Below the pieces are notes generated by a model. That model was given only the letters and a program-made list of their open reading frames with translations. It was not told the origin of the DNA and did no database searches. Shown in pieces: positions 51,305 to 59,573 of a stretch of DNA of 64,000 nt (position 1 is the first letter of the stretch; each line of letters begins with the position of its first letter). The stretch lies in NCBI GenBank assembly GCA_963813375.1, contig CAWEYT010000008.1, positions 423,314 to 487,313 of the forward strand, written 5' to 3'. A program made the position numbers and the translations under genes. The stretch comes from DASTFY01 sp963813375. GTDB taxonomy: Bacteria; Actinomycetota; Acidimicrobiia; Acidimicrobiales; Ilumatobacteraceae.

Positions 51305-51790
51305 GTGCCCGAATCACTCCTCGGCCTCCTGAAGCTGTGCCTCCTCGCGCTGCTGTACCTCTTCTTCGCCCGCGTGCTGTGGGCGGTGTGGACCGAGGTG
51401 CGGGCGGTGCGGCCGCAGCCCGACGCCGCAGGCGGTCCGGCCGGGCCGGCGGACAGCGGGCGGGACCAACGAAGAGCCCGCCGGGGCGTCCCCGGCCTCC
51501 CGCACCGGCTGACGGTGACCGAGCCCCCGGCGTTGAGGGGCAGCAGGTTCGAGCTCACGGGCGCGGAGGTGACGATCGGCCGGGCCGCGGGCTGTCAGGT
51601 CTCGCTCCCCGACGACACGTTCGCCTCCACGGTCCATGCCCGCGTGTACGGCCGTGACGGGGCCATCTACGTCGAGGACCTGGGGTCGACGAACGGCACG
51701 TATCTGAACGGGATGCGCCTCGGCGCTCCCGCGGTGCTCCGTCCCGGCGACCAGCTGCAGGTCGGCAACACGGTCATGGAGGCCGCATGA
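51305..51790 (+). CDS. fhaB: FHA-domain membrane protein FhaB/FipA-like
   Basis: 161 residues. One N-terminal membrane helix (LLKLCLLALLYLFFARVLW), a linker, then an FHA domain with VTIGRAAGCQVSL, STVHARV and DLGSTNGTYLNG. In mycobacteria FhaB/FipA links FtsZ to FtsQ under PknA control. The GTG start follows fhaA by 34 bp, on the same transcript. Confidence 0.9.
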   Translation: MPESLLGLLKLCLLALLYLFFARVLWAVWTEVRAVRPQPDAAGGPAGPADSGRDQRRARRGVPGLPHRLTVTEPPALRGSRFELTGAEVTIGRAAGCQVSLPDDTFASTVHARVYGRDGAIYVEDLGSTNGTYLNGMRLGAPAVLRPGDQLQVGNTVMEAA

Positions 51791-51815
51791 CCGCCCGGCC
51801 CATCGGGGACGGCTG

Positions 51816-53180
51816 ATGGCCGAGCTCCGGTGGGGCGCCGCCACCGATCCGGGCCGCGTCCGCAAGGCCAACGAGGACGGCGTGCTCGCCGCGCCGGGCG
51901 TCTTCGCGGTCGCCGACGGCATGGGTGGCCACGCCGCCGGAGAAGTGGCCAGCGCGGTCGCGCTCCAGACCGTCGAGGCCCGCCTCGACCCCAAGGTCGC
52001 CACCATGGCCTCGGTGACCGACGTGGTCCGGGCAGCCAACGAGGCGGTGCACCGGCGCTCGCTGGAGGACCCGGCCACGCGGGGCATGGGCACCACGCTC
52101 ACGCTCATCGCCCCGGCGGCCGGCGGCGACGGCGACCGGCTCGTGCTGGCCAACGTCGGTGACAGCCGCGCCTACCTCCTGGCTGACGGCGAGCTCCGCC
52201 AGTTGACCCGGGACCACAGCTACGTGGAGGAGATGCTGGCCGCGGGCCAGATCACCGCCGAGGAGGCCCGCAAGCACCCGCACCGCCACGTCGTGACGCG
52301 GGTCCTCGGCGTGGAGCCATCCGTCGCGGTCGACACGTGGCTGCTGACCCCCGAACGCGGGGATCGCTACCTGCTGTGCTCGGACGGCCTGATCAACGAG
52401 GTGGCCGACGAGGAGATCGCCCGCCTCATCCTCGACGCCGCCGATCCCCAGGCGGCCGCGCAGGCGCTGGTGGACGCCGCCAACGCCGCCGGGGGCCGGG
52501 ACAACATCTCGGTCGTCGTCATCGAGGTGGTCGACGCCACCGGGGGCCCGGCCGTGGCGGCAGGCGGCGACCGGGACCGGACGGCCGAGAACCCGGCGCC
52601 GACGATGCCGGGCTCGCCGCAGGTCGGCGGCTGGCTCTCCGACGAACAGGCGCGGTGGTCCGACGACACCGGTGGCACGCCGCGGGCCGCGGCGACCGCC
52701 CTCGCCACCGTGACGTCCACCGGCACGGCGGCCGGGGCCGACACCTCCGCCGCCACGCCCCGCCCTCGCAAGCGCCGCCTCGTCACCGCCCGCACCATCA
52801 TCTTCACCGCCCTGGTGCTCGCCGTCTTCGTCGTGGCCTTCGCCGTCACTGCCGCGTTCGGCCGGAACGGCTACTTCGTCGGCTACCGGGACGACACCGT
52901 GGCGGTGTTCCAGGGCCGCCCGGGCGGGGTGCTGTGGTTCCAGCCCACGCTGGCCACCACCAGCCGGCTCGAACGCGACGATCTGACGCCCGAGTTCCAG
53001 ACTCGCATCTCGAGCAACCCCGAGTTCTCGTCGCTGGCCGCCGCCGAGCGCTACCTCGACCAGTTGGCGCTCGACGAGCGCGCTGTCGTTGCCACCACAA
53101 CGGTCGACCTTCCGACCACCTCAACCACCGACGTGCCGACGACCCAAGCCCGCGCCACCACCAGCACCGCCGCGCCGTGA
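51816..53180 (+). CDS. pstP: PP2C-type Ser/Thr phosphatase PstP
   Basis: Membrane phosphatase that reverses PknB-type phosphorylation, 454 residues. The PP2C metal-binding motifs are KANEDG, FAVADGMGGHAAGE, LANVGDSRAYL, LCSDGL and GGRDNISVV (Asp ligands). A Pro/Thr/Ala linker is followed by one membrane helix (about 330-350) and an extracellular tail ending in a Thr-rich run. This is the mycobacterial PstP layout. The stop overlaps the next start (GTGA). Confidence 0.93.
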   Translation: MAELRWGAATDPGRVRKANEDGVLAAPGVFAVADGMGGHAAGEVASAVALQTVEARLDPKVATMASVTDVVRAANEAVHRRSLEDPATRGMGTTLTLIAPAAGGDGDRLVLANVGDSRAYLLADGELRQLTRDHSYVEEMLAAGQITAEEARKHPHRHVVTRVLGVEPSVAVDTWLLTPERGDRYLLCSDGLINEVADEEIARLILDAADPQAAAQALVDAANAAGGRDNISVVVIEVVDATGGPAVAAGGDRDRTAENPAPTMPGSPQVGGWLSDEQARWSDDTGGTPRAAATALATVTSTGTAAGADTSAATPRPRKRRLVTARTIIFTALVLAVFVVAFAVTAAFGRNGYFVGYRDDTVAVFQGRPGGVLWFQPTLATTSRLERDDLTPEFQTRISSNPEFSSLAAAERYLDQLALDERAVVATTTVDLPTTSTTDVPTTQARATTSTAAP

Positions 53181-54550
53181 TCGCCCAGGTACGCCGCTCC
53201 ACCGAGCTCGGTCTCATCGTGCTCGCCGCCATCATCACGGCGGGCGCCTACGCGCTCGCGGCGCTGGGCCGCACCTCCACGCTGCCCGCCAACCTGGCGC
53301 CGTTCCTCGTGGTGATCCTCGCCCTGCTGGTGGCTGCTCACCTGGCCACGCGCATGTTCGCCCCCGGCGCCGACGGCACGCTCCTCCCGCTGGCCGCCCT
53401 TCTCAACGGGCTCGGCTACGTGATGATCGCCCGCGTCGACACCGACCTGGCCGGGCTGCAGGCCACCTGGACGTTCGTGGCCATCGGCGCCTACGCGGCC
53501 ACCCTCCTCGTCGTCCGCCGCGTCCCCGACCTGGCCCGCTACAAGTGGACGTTCGCGCTCCTCGGGATCGTGCTGCTGATGCTGCCGTTCGTGCCCGGTC
53601 TCGGCTTCGCCGCGCCCGACGGCGCCCGCCTGTGGGTGAGCCTCGGCCCGATCAACTTCCAGCCCGGCGAGTTCGCCAAGCTCGCCCTCGCCCTCTTCTT
53701 CGCCGCCTACCTCACCGAGCGGCGGGAGCTCCTCGCGGCCGGCACCTGGAAGGTCGGGCCCTTCCACCTCCCCGAGCCGCGCCACCTCGGCCCGCTCCTC
53801 ATCGCCTGGGGGGCGTCGCTGGTCGTGATGATCGGGCAGAAGGACCTCGGCTCGTCGCTCCTCTTCTTCGCCCTGTTCGTCGTCCTGCTCTGGGTCGCCA
53901 CGGAGCGCGTGAGCTGGCTGGCCATAGGAACGGTGCTCTTCGCCATCGGCTCGTTCGTGGCCTGGAAGGTCCTGAGCAACGTGCAGGACCGCATCGACAT
54001 CTGGATCGACCCGTGGAGCCAGCGCGACGTCAAGGGCTATCAGCTCGTGCAGAGCACCTTCGCCCTCGCCTGGGGGAAGATCACCGGCACAGGACTGGGG
54101 CTCGGTGATCCGAGTCGCATCCCCGAGGTCAAGAACGACTTCATCTTCGCGGCCTTCGGTGAGGAGCTCGGGCTGCTCGGCGGGACGGCGATCATCGTCG
54201 CCTATCTGCTGATGGTGGGCAGCGGGCTGCGCATCGCCATCCAGGCCGAGCGGACCTTCGAGAAGCTCCTGGCCACGGGCCTCACCACCATCCTGGGCGT
54301 CCAGGCCTTCGTCATCATCGGGGGCGTCACCCGGGTCGTGCCCCTCACCGGCGTGACCCTGCCGTTCGTGAGCTACGGCGGTTCGTCCCTCCTGGCCAAC
54401 TACATCCTGCTGGCGCTGCTCATGCGCATCGCCGACTCCAGCGCGCAGTTCAGCGGCGACATCCCCCGCCGCATCACCTGGCGCCAGCGGCGGGCGGAGC
54501 GCCGCGCCGATCGGGCGGATGCAGCCGCTGCGGCGGCGGGTGCGTCGTGA
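53177..54550 (+). CDS. rodA: SEDS-family glycosyltransferase (RodA/FtsW)
   Basis: Lipid-II-polymerising membrane enzyme, 457 residues and about twelve helices. Conserved SEDS features are GARLWVSLGPINFQPGEFAKLAL, the invariant Asp in GQKDLGSSLLFF, and the C-terminal PFVSYGGSSLLANY. It is paired with the class B PBP gene just downstream (GTGA overlap), forming an elongation synthase as in actinobacterial rodA-pbpA. The basic C-terminal tail is cytosolic. Confidence 0.92.
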   Translation: MIAQVRRSTELGLIVLAAIITAGAYALAALGRTSTLPANLAPFLVVILALLVAAHLATRMFAPGADGTLLPLAALLNGLGYVMIARVDTDLAGLQATWTFVAIGAYAATLLVVRRVPDLARYKWTFALLGIVLLMLPFVPGLGFAAPDGARLWVSLGPINFQPGEFAKLALALFFAAYLTERRELLAAGTWKVGPFHLPEPRHLGPLLIAWGASLVVMIGQKDLGSSLLFFALFVVLLWVATERVSWLAIGTVLFAIGSFVAWKVLSNVQDRIDIWIDPWSQRDVKGYQLVQSTFALAWGKITGTGLGLGDPSRIPEVKNDFIFAAFGEELGLLGGTAIIVAYLLMVGSGLRIAIQAERTFEKLLATGLTTILGVQAFVIIGGVTRVVPLTGVTLPFVSYGGSSLLANYILLALLMRIADSSAQFSGDIPRRITWRQRRAERRADRADAAAAAAGAS

Positions 54551-56028
54551 ACCGCCAGATCCGCGGACTCGGGGCAGGGCTCATCGTCCTCTTCGCCGCC
54601 CTGTTCATCCAACTCAACGTGGTGCAGGTCGTGCGGGCCGACCACTACGACACCGACCCCGGCAACAACCGCAGCGTCGTCCGTGACTTCACACGACCGC
54701 GCGGCTCCATCCTCACCGCGGACGGCGTGGTCATCGCCGAGAGCGTCCCGTCGGCGGACCGCTACCGCTATCAGCGCGTGTACCCCACCAACGACCTCTT
54801 CGCGCACACGTCGGGCTACTTCTCGTTCACGCTCGGCTCGACGCAGCTCGAGAAGTCCCAGAACGACACGCTGAGCGGGCAGACCGCGCAGCTCCAGCTC
54901 GAGGGGCTCAAGGATCTCTTCAGCGACGAGGTCAACACCGGCGACGTGGTCACCACGCTGCGGGCCGACCTGCAGCAGGTGGCGAAGCAGGCGCTCGGCG
55001 AGCGCGAGGGCAGCGTCGTGCTGCTGGACCCGCGCTCGGGCGCCGTCAAGGCGCTGTGGAGCTACCCGAGCTACGACCCGAACCTCATCGCGTCGCACGA
55101 CTTCGACGAGGCGACGGCGGTCAAGACGTTCTACGACGCCGTGCCCGGCAAGCCGCTGCTGGCCAACAGCTACCAGGAGCGCTACCTACCCGGCTCGACC
55201 TTCAAGGTGGTGACAGCGACAGCCGCGCTCGAGAGCGGCCAGTACACACTGGCGTCGGAGTTCCCTCCGGTCGAGACCTACCTGCCGCCGCAGACCACCG
55301 ACCCGATCGAGAACTACGGCGGCACGACGTGCGGCGGCAACTTCGTCGAGGTGTTCCGCCGGAGCTGCAACACCGCGTTCGCCGAGATGGCGGTCACCGT
55401 CGGCGCGCCGACGATGGTGGCGACGTCCGAAGCGTTCGGCTTCAACGCCGCTCCCCCGTTCGACCTCCCTCGGCCGGCGGAGTCCGTGTTCGGGACCGTC
55501 GAGGACTTCGAGGACAACATCCCGCTGCTGGCCATCGCCGGCTTCGGCCAGGGCAACACCCAGGCCACACCGCTGGAGATGGCGCTCGTGGCTTCGGCGG
55601 TGGCCAACGGCGGGGAGATCATGACCCCGCACGTCGTCGACCGGACGGTGAGCCGCGACGGCCAGACCCTCACCCGGACCCGGTCCCAGGCGTGGCGACG
55701 GGCGATGGAGCCGGCGACGGCATCGACGATGACCGGGTTGATGGTCGAGGTCGTCAACAACGGGACCGCGAAATGCTGCATGAGCCTCGCCGGTGGCATC
55801 CAGGCGGCAGCCAAGACCGGCACCGCGCAGCTCAACCCCAAGGGCGAGCCGCCGGCCAGCCACGCGTGGATCATCGCGTTCGCGCCCGCCGAAGCGCCCC
55901 GCTACGCCATCGCGGTCATGGTCAAGGCCACCCCCGAGGTGACAGCCGGCACAGGCGGCACGGTCGCCGGTCCCATCGCCCAGCAGGTGCTCGACGCCGC
56001 GCTCGCCCTGCCGGACACCCCGTCATGA
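54547..56028 (+). CDS. pbpA: Class B penicillin-binding protein PbpA
   Basis: Transpeptidase partner of the SEDS protein, 493 residues. One N-terminal membrane anchor (GLIVLFAALFIQLNVVQVV), the linker motif RGSILTADGVVIAES, and the transpeptidase domain with the catalytic triad motifs STFK, SCN (RSCNTAF) and KTGTAQ. No PASTA domain. The GTG start overlaps the rodA stop. There is no pknA between it and pknB, unlike in mycobacteria. Confidence 0.93.
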   Translation: MNRQIRGLGAGLIVLFAALFIQLNVVQVVRADHYDTDPGNNRSVVRDFTRPRGSILTADGVVIAESVPSADRYRYQRVYPTNDLFAHTSGYFSFTLGSTQLEKSQNDTLSGQTAQLQLEGLKDLFSDEVNTGDVVTTLRADLQQVAKQALGEREGSVVLLDPRSGAVKALWSYPSYDPNLIASHDFDEATAVKTFYDAVPGKPLLANSYQERYLPGSTFKVVTATAALESGQYTLASEFPPVETYLPPQTTDPIENYGGTTCGGNFVEVFRRSCNTAFAEMAVTVGAPTMVATSEAFGFNAAPPFDLPRPAESVFGTVEDFEDNIPLLAIAGFGQGNTQATPLEMALVASAVANGGEIMTPHVVDRTVSRDGQTLTRTRSQAWRRAMEPATASTMTGLMVEVVNNGTAKCCMSLAGGIQAAAKTGTAQLNPKGEPPASHAWIIAFAPAEAPRYAIAVMVKATPEVTAGTGGTVAGPIAQQVLDAALALPDTPS

Positions 56029-56088
56029 CCAGTCAGCATCCACAGGTGACCCGGCTCCGCGCCGACCCCTCACTAACCTTCACTCGCC

Positions 56089-58092
56089 ATGTCGCTGGGT
56101 GACACCACGGTCTTCAACGACCGCTACGAGATCCAGACCCGTCTCGGTCGTGGCGGCATGGCCGACGTCTACCTGGCGCGCGATCGGTTGCTGGAGCGGC
56201 GGGTGGCCGTCAAGGTGCTGTTCCCCGAGTTCGCCACGGACCCCAGCTTCGTGGCCCGCTTCCGGCGGGAGGCGCAGGCCGCGGCCAACCTGACCCACCC
56301 GAACATCGTGGCCGTGTACGACTGGGGGCAGCAGGGCGGCACGTACTTCATCGTGATGGAGTACGTCAACGGCCAGACCCTGGCCGACGTCTTGCGGACC
56401 GATCACAAGCTGCCCGCCGTCCGGTCGACGAACGTGGCGTCCGAGGTCGCCGCCGCGCTCGGCTTCGCCCATCGCAACGGGGTCGTGCACCGGGACGTGA
56501 AGCCCGGCAACATCCTCGTGACGGAATCGGGCGACGTGAAGGTGGCCGACTTCGGCATCGCCCGGGTCGCCAACGCCGGCACCGACGCCGGGCTCACCCA
56601 GGCCGGCTCGGTGATGGGGACCGCCGCCTACTTCTCGCCCGAGCAGGCCCAGGGCGCCGTCCCCGATCCCCGCAGCGACCTCTACTCGCTCGGCATCGTG
56701 ATGTACGAGATGGTGGGCGGCCGCGCGCCGTTCAACGGCGAGAACCCCGTCTCCATCGCCTACAAGCAGGTGCACGAGGCGCCGCCCCGCCTCCGGGACC
56801 TGACGCCCGACGTCCCCGTCGCCTACGAGGCCATCGTGGCCAAGCTGCTGGCGAAGAACCCTGCCGCTCGGTATGCCAGCGCCGACGACCTGCGGCTCGA
56901 CCTCACCCGCTTCCGGGACGGCCAGCGCCCCGAAGCCCTCGCCCAGGCAGCCGCGGCGGCCGGCGTGGTCGCGGCCGCCGCGGCCACCACCGCGACGCCA
57001 CCCGTGGCACCGACCTACGGCCAGCCGACCACCGTCGTGGCCGCCTCCCCCGGCACCCAGGTGCTGCCGGCCGCCGCGGCCAGGCCACCCGTCGCCATGC
57101 CGCCCCCACCCACCTACGAGGAGCCCCGACGCACGGGCTGGCTGTGGGCCGGCATCGTGCTGGCCCTGCTCGTGCTGGCGGTCGGTGGTTTCCTGCTCTT
57201 CCAGGCGTTGAACGAGGACGAGCCCAACGCGCCGACCACCATCACGATGCCGGACCTCGTGAACGTCCCGCTCGACGAGGCCACCAAGGAACTCGAGGAC
57301 CTCGGGTTCACGGGGACGATCACCCAGACGCCGGAGACCAACGACGCGGTCGCGGAGAACATCGTGTTCCGGCAGGACCCGGCGGCCGAAGCCACGGTCC
57401 CGATCGACGGGCAGATCACCCTCGTGTTCAACCCCCCGAAGGCGCCGTTCAACCTGGGCAACTTCGTCGGCGCCCAGATCGCGGACGTCACGGCCGCGCT
57501 CGACGACGCCAAGGTGCCGTACGAGATCACCGAGGTCGAGTCGGACCGGCCGGCCGGCGAGGTGCTCTCCCAGGAGCCGCCACCCGGTCCGGTACCGGGC
57601 AGCACGGTCGTCAAGCTCTCGGTGTCCAAGGGGCTGCCCAAGGTGGTCATCCCCAACGTCGTGAACCTCAGCTCGTCGGCGGCCGCCAACCAGCTCGGCG
57701 GCCTCGGGCTGGTCACGACCGAGCAGGCCGAGGCCAGCGACACCGTCGCCGCGGGCAACATCATTCGCACCGAGCCACCCGCGGGCACCGAGGTCGATGC
57801 CAAGTCGCAGGTCGTGCTCGTGGTGTCGAGCGGCGCCGCGCCGGTCGCGGTGCCCAACGTCGTCGGCAAGAGCGAGTCCGCCGCTCGCGACGACCTCCAG
57901 AACGCCAACCTGCGTTCGAGCGTGGTCAACGTGGACGTCCCGTTCGGTTCGCCGCAGGCCAACGTCGTGATCGATCAGACCCCTGGCGCGGGCGAGCAGG
58001 TGGCACCGAACACGACGGTCACCATCCGCATCGGCCGGCCCGGACCGCCGCCTACCAACCCGACGACCACCGAAGCGCCACCGACGACCTAG
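56089..58092 (+). CDS. pknB: Ser/Thr protein kinase PknB with four PASTA domains
   Basis: Transmembrane kinase sensing muropeptides or lipid II, 667 residues. Kinase domain (1-285) with GRGGMADVY, VAVKVL, HRDVKPGN, DFGIARV and an activation loop containing LTQAGSVMGTAAYFSPEQ. A Pro/Ala juxtamembrane stretch, one membrane helix (about 350-370), then four PASTA repeats, the last three beginning NLGNFVGA, VIPNVVNLS and AVPNVVGKS, and a Thr/Pro tail. TAACCT nine nt before the ATG suggests its own near-leaderless promoter inside the cluster. Confidence 0.95.
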   Translation: MSLGDTTVFNDRYEIQTRLGRGGMADVYLARDRLLERRVAVKVLFPEFATDPSFVARFRREAQAAANLTHPNIVAVYDWGQQGGTYFIVMEYVNGQTLADVLRTDHKLPAVRSTNVASEVAAALGFAHRNGVVHRDVKPGNILVTESGDVKVADFGIARVANAGTDAGLTQAGSVMGTAAYFSPEQAQGAVPDPRSDLYSLGIVMYEMVGGRAPFNGENPVSIAYKQVHEAPPRLRDLTPDVPVAYEAIVAKLLAKNPAARYASADDLRLDLTRFRDGQRPEALAQAAAAAGVVAAAAATTATPPVAPTYGQPTTVVAASPGTQVLPAAAARPPVAMPPPPTYEEPRRTGWLWAGIVLALLVLAVGGFLLFQALNEDEPNAPTTITMPDLVNVPLDEATKELEDLGFTGTITQTPETNDAVAENIVFRQDPAAEATVPIDGQITLVFNPPKAPFNLGNFVGAQIADVTAALDDAKVPYEITEVESDRPAGEVLSQEPPPGPVPGSTVVKLSVSKGLPKVVIPNVVNLSSSAAANQLGGLGLVTTEQAEASDTVAAGNIIRTEPPAGTEVDAKSQVVLVVSSGAAPVAVPNVVGKSESAARDDLQNANLRSSVVNVDVPFGSPQANVVIDQTPGAGEQVAPNTTVTIRIGRPGPPPTNPTTTEAPPTT

Positions 58093-58112
58093 GCGCTCGC
58101 CCGCCGGGCCGC

Positions 58113-58707
58113 CTAACGGCGTGGCGATGGCCGTGGCGCTGAGGAAGTTGGCCAGGAGGTCGTGGCCGCCCGTCGTCAGGATCGACTCGGGGTGGAACTG
58201 GACGCCCTCGACGGGCAGCGTCCGGTGGCGGAAGCCCATGACCGTGCCGTCGGACGTCTCGGCCGTGATGCTCAACACGTCGGGGATGGTGGACCGCTCG
58301 ACGACGAGGGAGTGGTAGCGGGTGGCCTCCAGCGGATCGGGGAGGCCGGCGAAGACGCCCTGCCCGTCGTGGGTGATCCACGAGGTCTTGCCGTGCATGA
58401 GCTCGGGCGCCGCCACGACCTCGCCGCCGTAGACCTGCCCGATGGCCTGGTGGCCGAGGCAGACGCCGAGCACCGGCACCCCCTGCCCGGCGGCCGCGGG
58501 GATCAGATCGCAGATGATGCCGGCGTGCTCCGGCCGGCCCGGGCCGGGCGACAGCAGGATGGCGTCGGCGCCGATGGCCATGGCCTCGTCGACGGTCACG
58601 GCGTCGTTGCGGTGGACGATCGGCTCGGCTCCCAGCTCGCCCAGGTACTGGACCAGGTTGAAGACGAAGGAGTCGTAGTTGTCGATCACGAGGACGCGGG
58701 TGGCCAT
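58113..58707 (-). CDS. trpG: Anthranilate/aminodeoxychorismate synthase glutamine amidotransferase subunit
   Basis: Class-I glutamine amidotransferase supplying ammonia for anthranilate (tryptophan) or p-aminobenzoate (folate) synthesis, about 197 residues. It starts ATRVLVIDNYDSFVFNLVQY; the catalytic triad is Cys in VLGVCLGHQAIGQ and His/Glu in VQFHPES. The frame as given does not close and runs antisense through pknB; dropping one base near the end gives TAG at 58115-58113. trpG next to pknB and crgA is the standard order in actinobacteria. Confidence 0.88.
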
Positions 58708-58735
58708 GACGGCCGCGACCCTAGACTGCCCGGCC

Positions 58736-59092
58736 GTGGCTCCTCCGAAGAAGAAGGGCGGGCGGGTGACGCCCAAGGCGGGCGCGGCGGACCCCCGCAA
58801 GGTCCCCACCGCCGGCACCCCGCAGGTGGCGCGTGCCCAGTCCTCCCGTTCGGCGAAGTCCGACAGCTCGGTGGCCGCGTCCGCCCGCTACACCCCGCCG
58901 GTCCCGGCCAAGGTGAAGGGCCCCAGCCCGGTCTGGATCCCGGTGCTGCTGTTCGGCCTCCTCATCGTGGGCGCGCTGCTCATCATGCTGAACTACATGG
59001 AGCTGCTGCCGGGCGCCCCGAGGAACCTGTACCTCTTGCTGGGCCTGGGCAGCATCCTCGGCGGCATCATGGTCGCCACCCAGTACCGCTGA
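58736..59092 (+). CDS. crgA: Cell division protein CrgA
   Basis: Small septation protein of 118 residues. A basic, Ala/Pro-rich cytosolic N-terminus (VAPPKKKGGRVTPK) leads to two membrane helices (WIPVLLFGLLIVGALLIMLNY and LLLGLGSILGGIMVATQY) around the LPGAP turn, the CrgA signature. It recruits PBPs and FtsZ partners at the septum in relatives. TAGACT eight nt before the GTG is a leaderless promoter lying in the 28-bp gap to trpG, so that gap is effectively divergent. Confidence 0.92.
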   Translation: MAPPKKKGGRVTPKAGAADPRKVPTAGTPQVARAQSSRSAKSDSSVAASARYTPPVPAKVKGPSPVWIPVLLFGLLIVGALLIMLNYMELLPGAPRNLYLLLGLGSILGGIMVATQYR

Positions 59093-59203
59093 CGGCTGAA
59101 GGGGCCGACGGAAGGGCCTGTTCCCCGAGCCGGCGAACGGGTCCCGGCCGGGTGACGACGGTCCGGTTGCCACCGAGTTACATCGTTGTGACCTCACACA
59201 GGG

Positions 59204-59224
59204 TTGTCCACAGGCTGTGGACGA
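59204..59224. promoter_or_regulatory. Inverted pair of DnaA-box-like 9-mers
   Basis: TTGTCCACA (59204-59212) is the high-GC actinobacterial form of the DnaA box. Three bases later TGTGGACGA (59216-59224) is the complement of TCGTCCACA, one mismatch away. The two form a 17-bp palindrome GTCCACAG-G-CTGTGGAC (59206-59222). They lie in the 147-bp gap between the convergent crgA and zinc-ribbon genes. Confidence 0.5.
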
Positions 59225-59239
59225 GACCCGCGTGAGGGC

Positions 59240-59500
59240 TCACTCGACCGGGGCGACCAGATCCATCTCCTCCTGGCAGTGCCGAGGGGGTTCCGGATCC
59301 TCCTCGCTGGCCCTCGTGAGGCGGATCTCCATCCCGCACACGCTGCAGCGATAGCGCAGATCGACCTTGCGCAGCTCCCCGGACGGGGGTGGCGCCGGGA
59401 GCGGCGTGGTGACGCTGCGCAGCATCCCCAACCCGACCTTGGCGATCACGAAGGTGACGACGATGGCCCCGAGGAGCCAGATCAGCGTCGCCAAGGCCAC
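59240..59500 (-). CDS. Small membrane-anchored zinc-ribbon protein
   Basis: 86 residues. One N-terminal membrane helix (ATLIWLLGAIVVTFVIAKVGLG), a Pro-rich linker, then a short Cys-rich domain: RCSVCGMEIRL provides one metal-binding knuckle and a single Cys/His pair (PPRHCQEE) the other. This suggests a zinc ribbon at the membrane face. The GTG lies six nt after TAGCCT, hence leaderless. Three 10-bp direct repeats sit just upstream of that -10. Function unknown. Confidence 0.72.
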   Translation of the reverse strand: MALATLIWLLGAIVVTFVIAKVGLGMLRSVTTPLPAPPPSGELRKVDLRYRCSVCGMEIRLTRASEEDPEPPRHCQEEMDLVAPVE

Positions 59501-59506
59501 GGTCGC

Positions 59507-59566
59507 AGGCTATCGATACCCGACCTGGCGACACCCGACCTGGCGGCCGACTGCGCCGACCTGGCG
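59507..59566 (-). promoter_or_regulatory. Leaderless promoter with three CGCCAGGTCG iterons
   Basis: On the minus strand the exact 10-mer CGCCAGGTCG occurs three times (59566-59557, 59545-59536, 59530-59521), with starts 21 and 15 bp apart. The nearest copy lies eight bp upstream of the -10 TAGCCT (59512-59507), covering the -35 position. This looks like an array of regulator half-sites for the zinc-ribbon gene. Confidence 0.5.
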
Positions 59567-59573
59567 ATGACCC

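Noticed and set aside
56080..58112. Extension of the trpG frame antisense through pknB
   Set aside because: The amidotransferase fold is complete by about 58113. The extension mirrors pknB and results from a lost stop.
59187..59198. Possible Crp site TGTGACCTCACA
   Set aside because: The half-sites are only two bases apart, not six, so it does not match the Crp consensus.
59093..59239. oriC
   Set aside because: Only two DnaA-like boxes, no AT-rich unwinding region and no dnaA or dnaN nearby.
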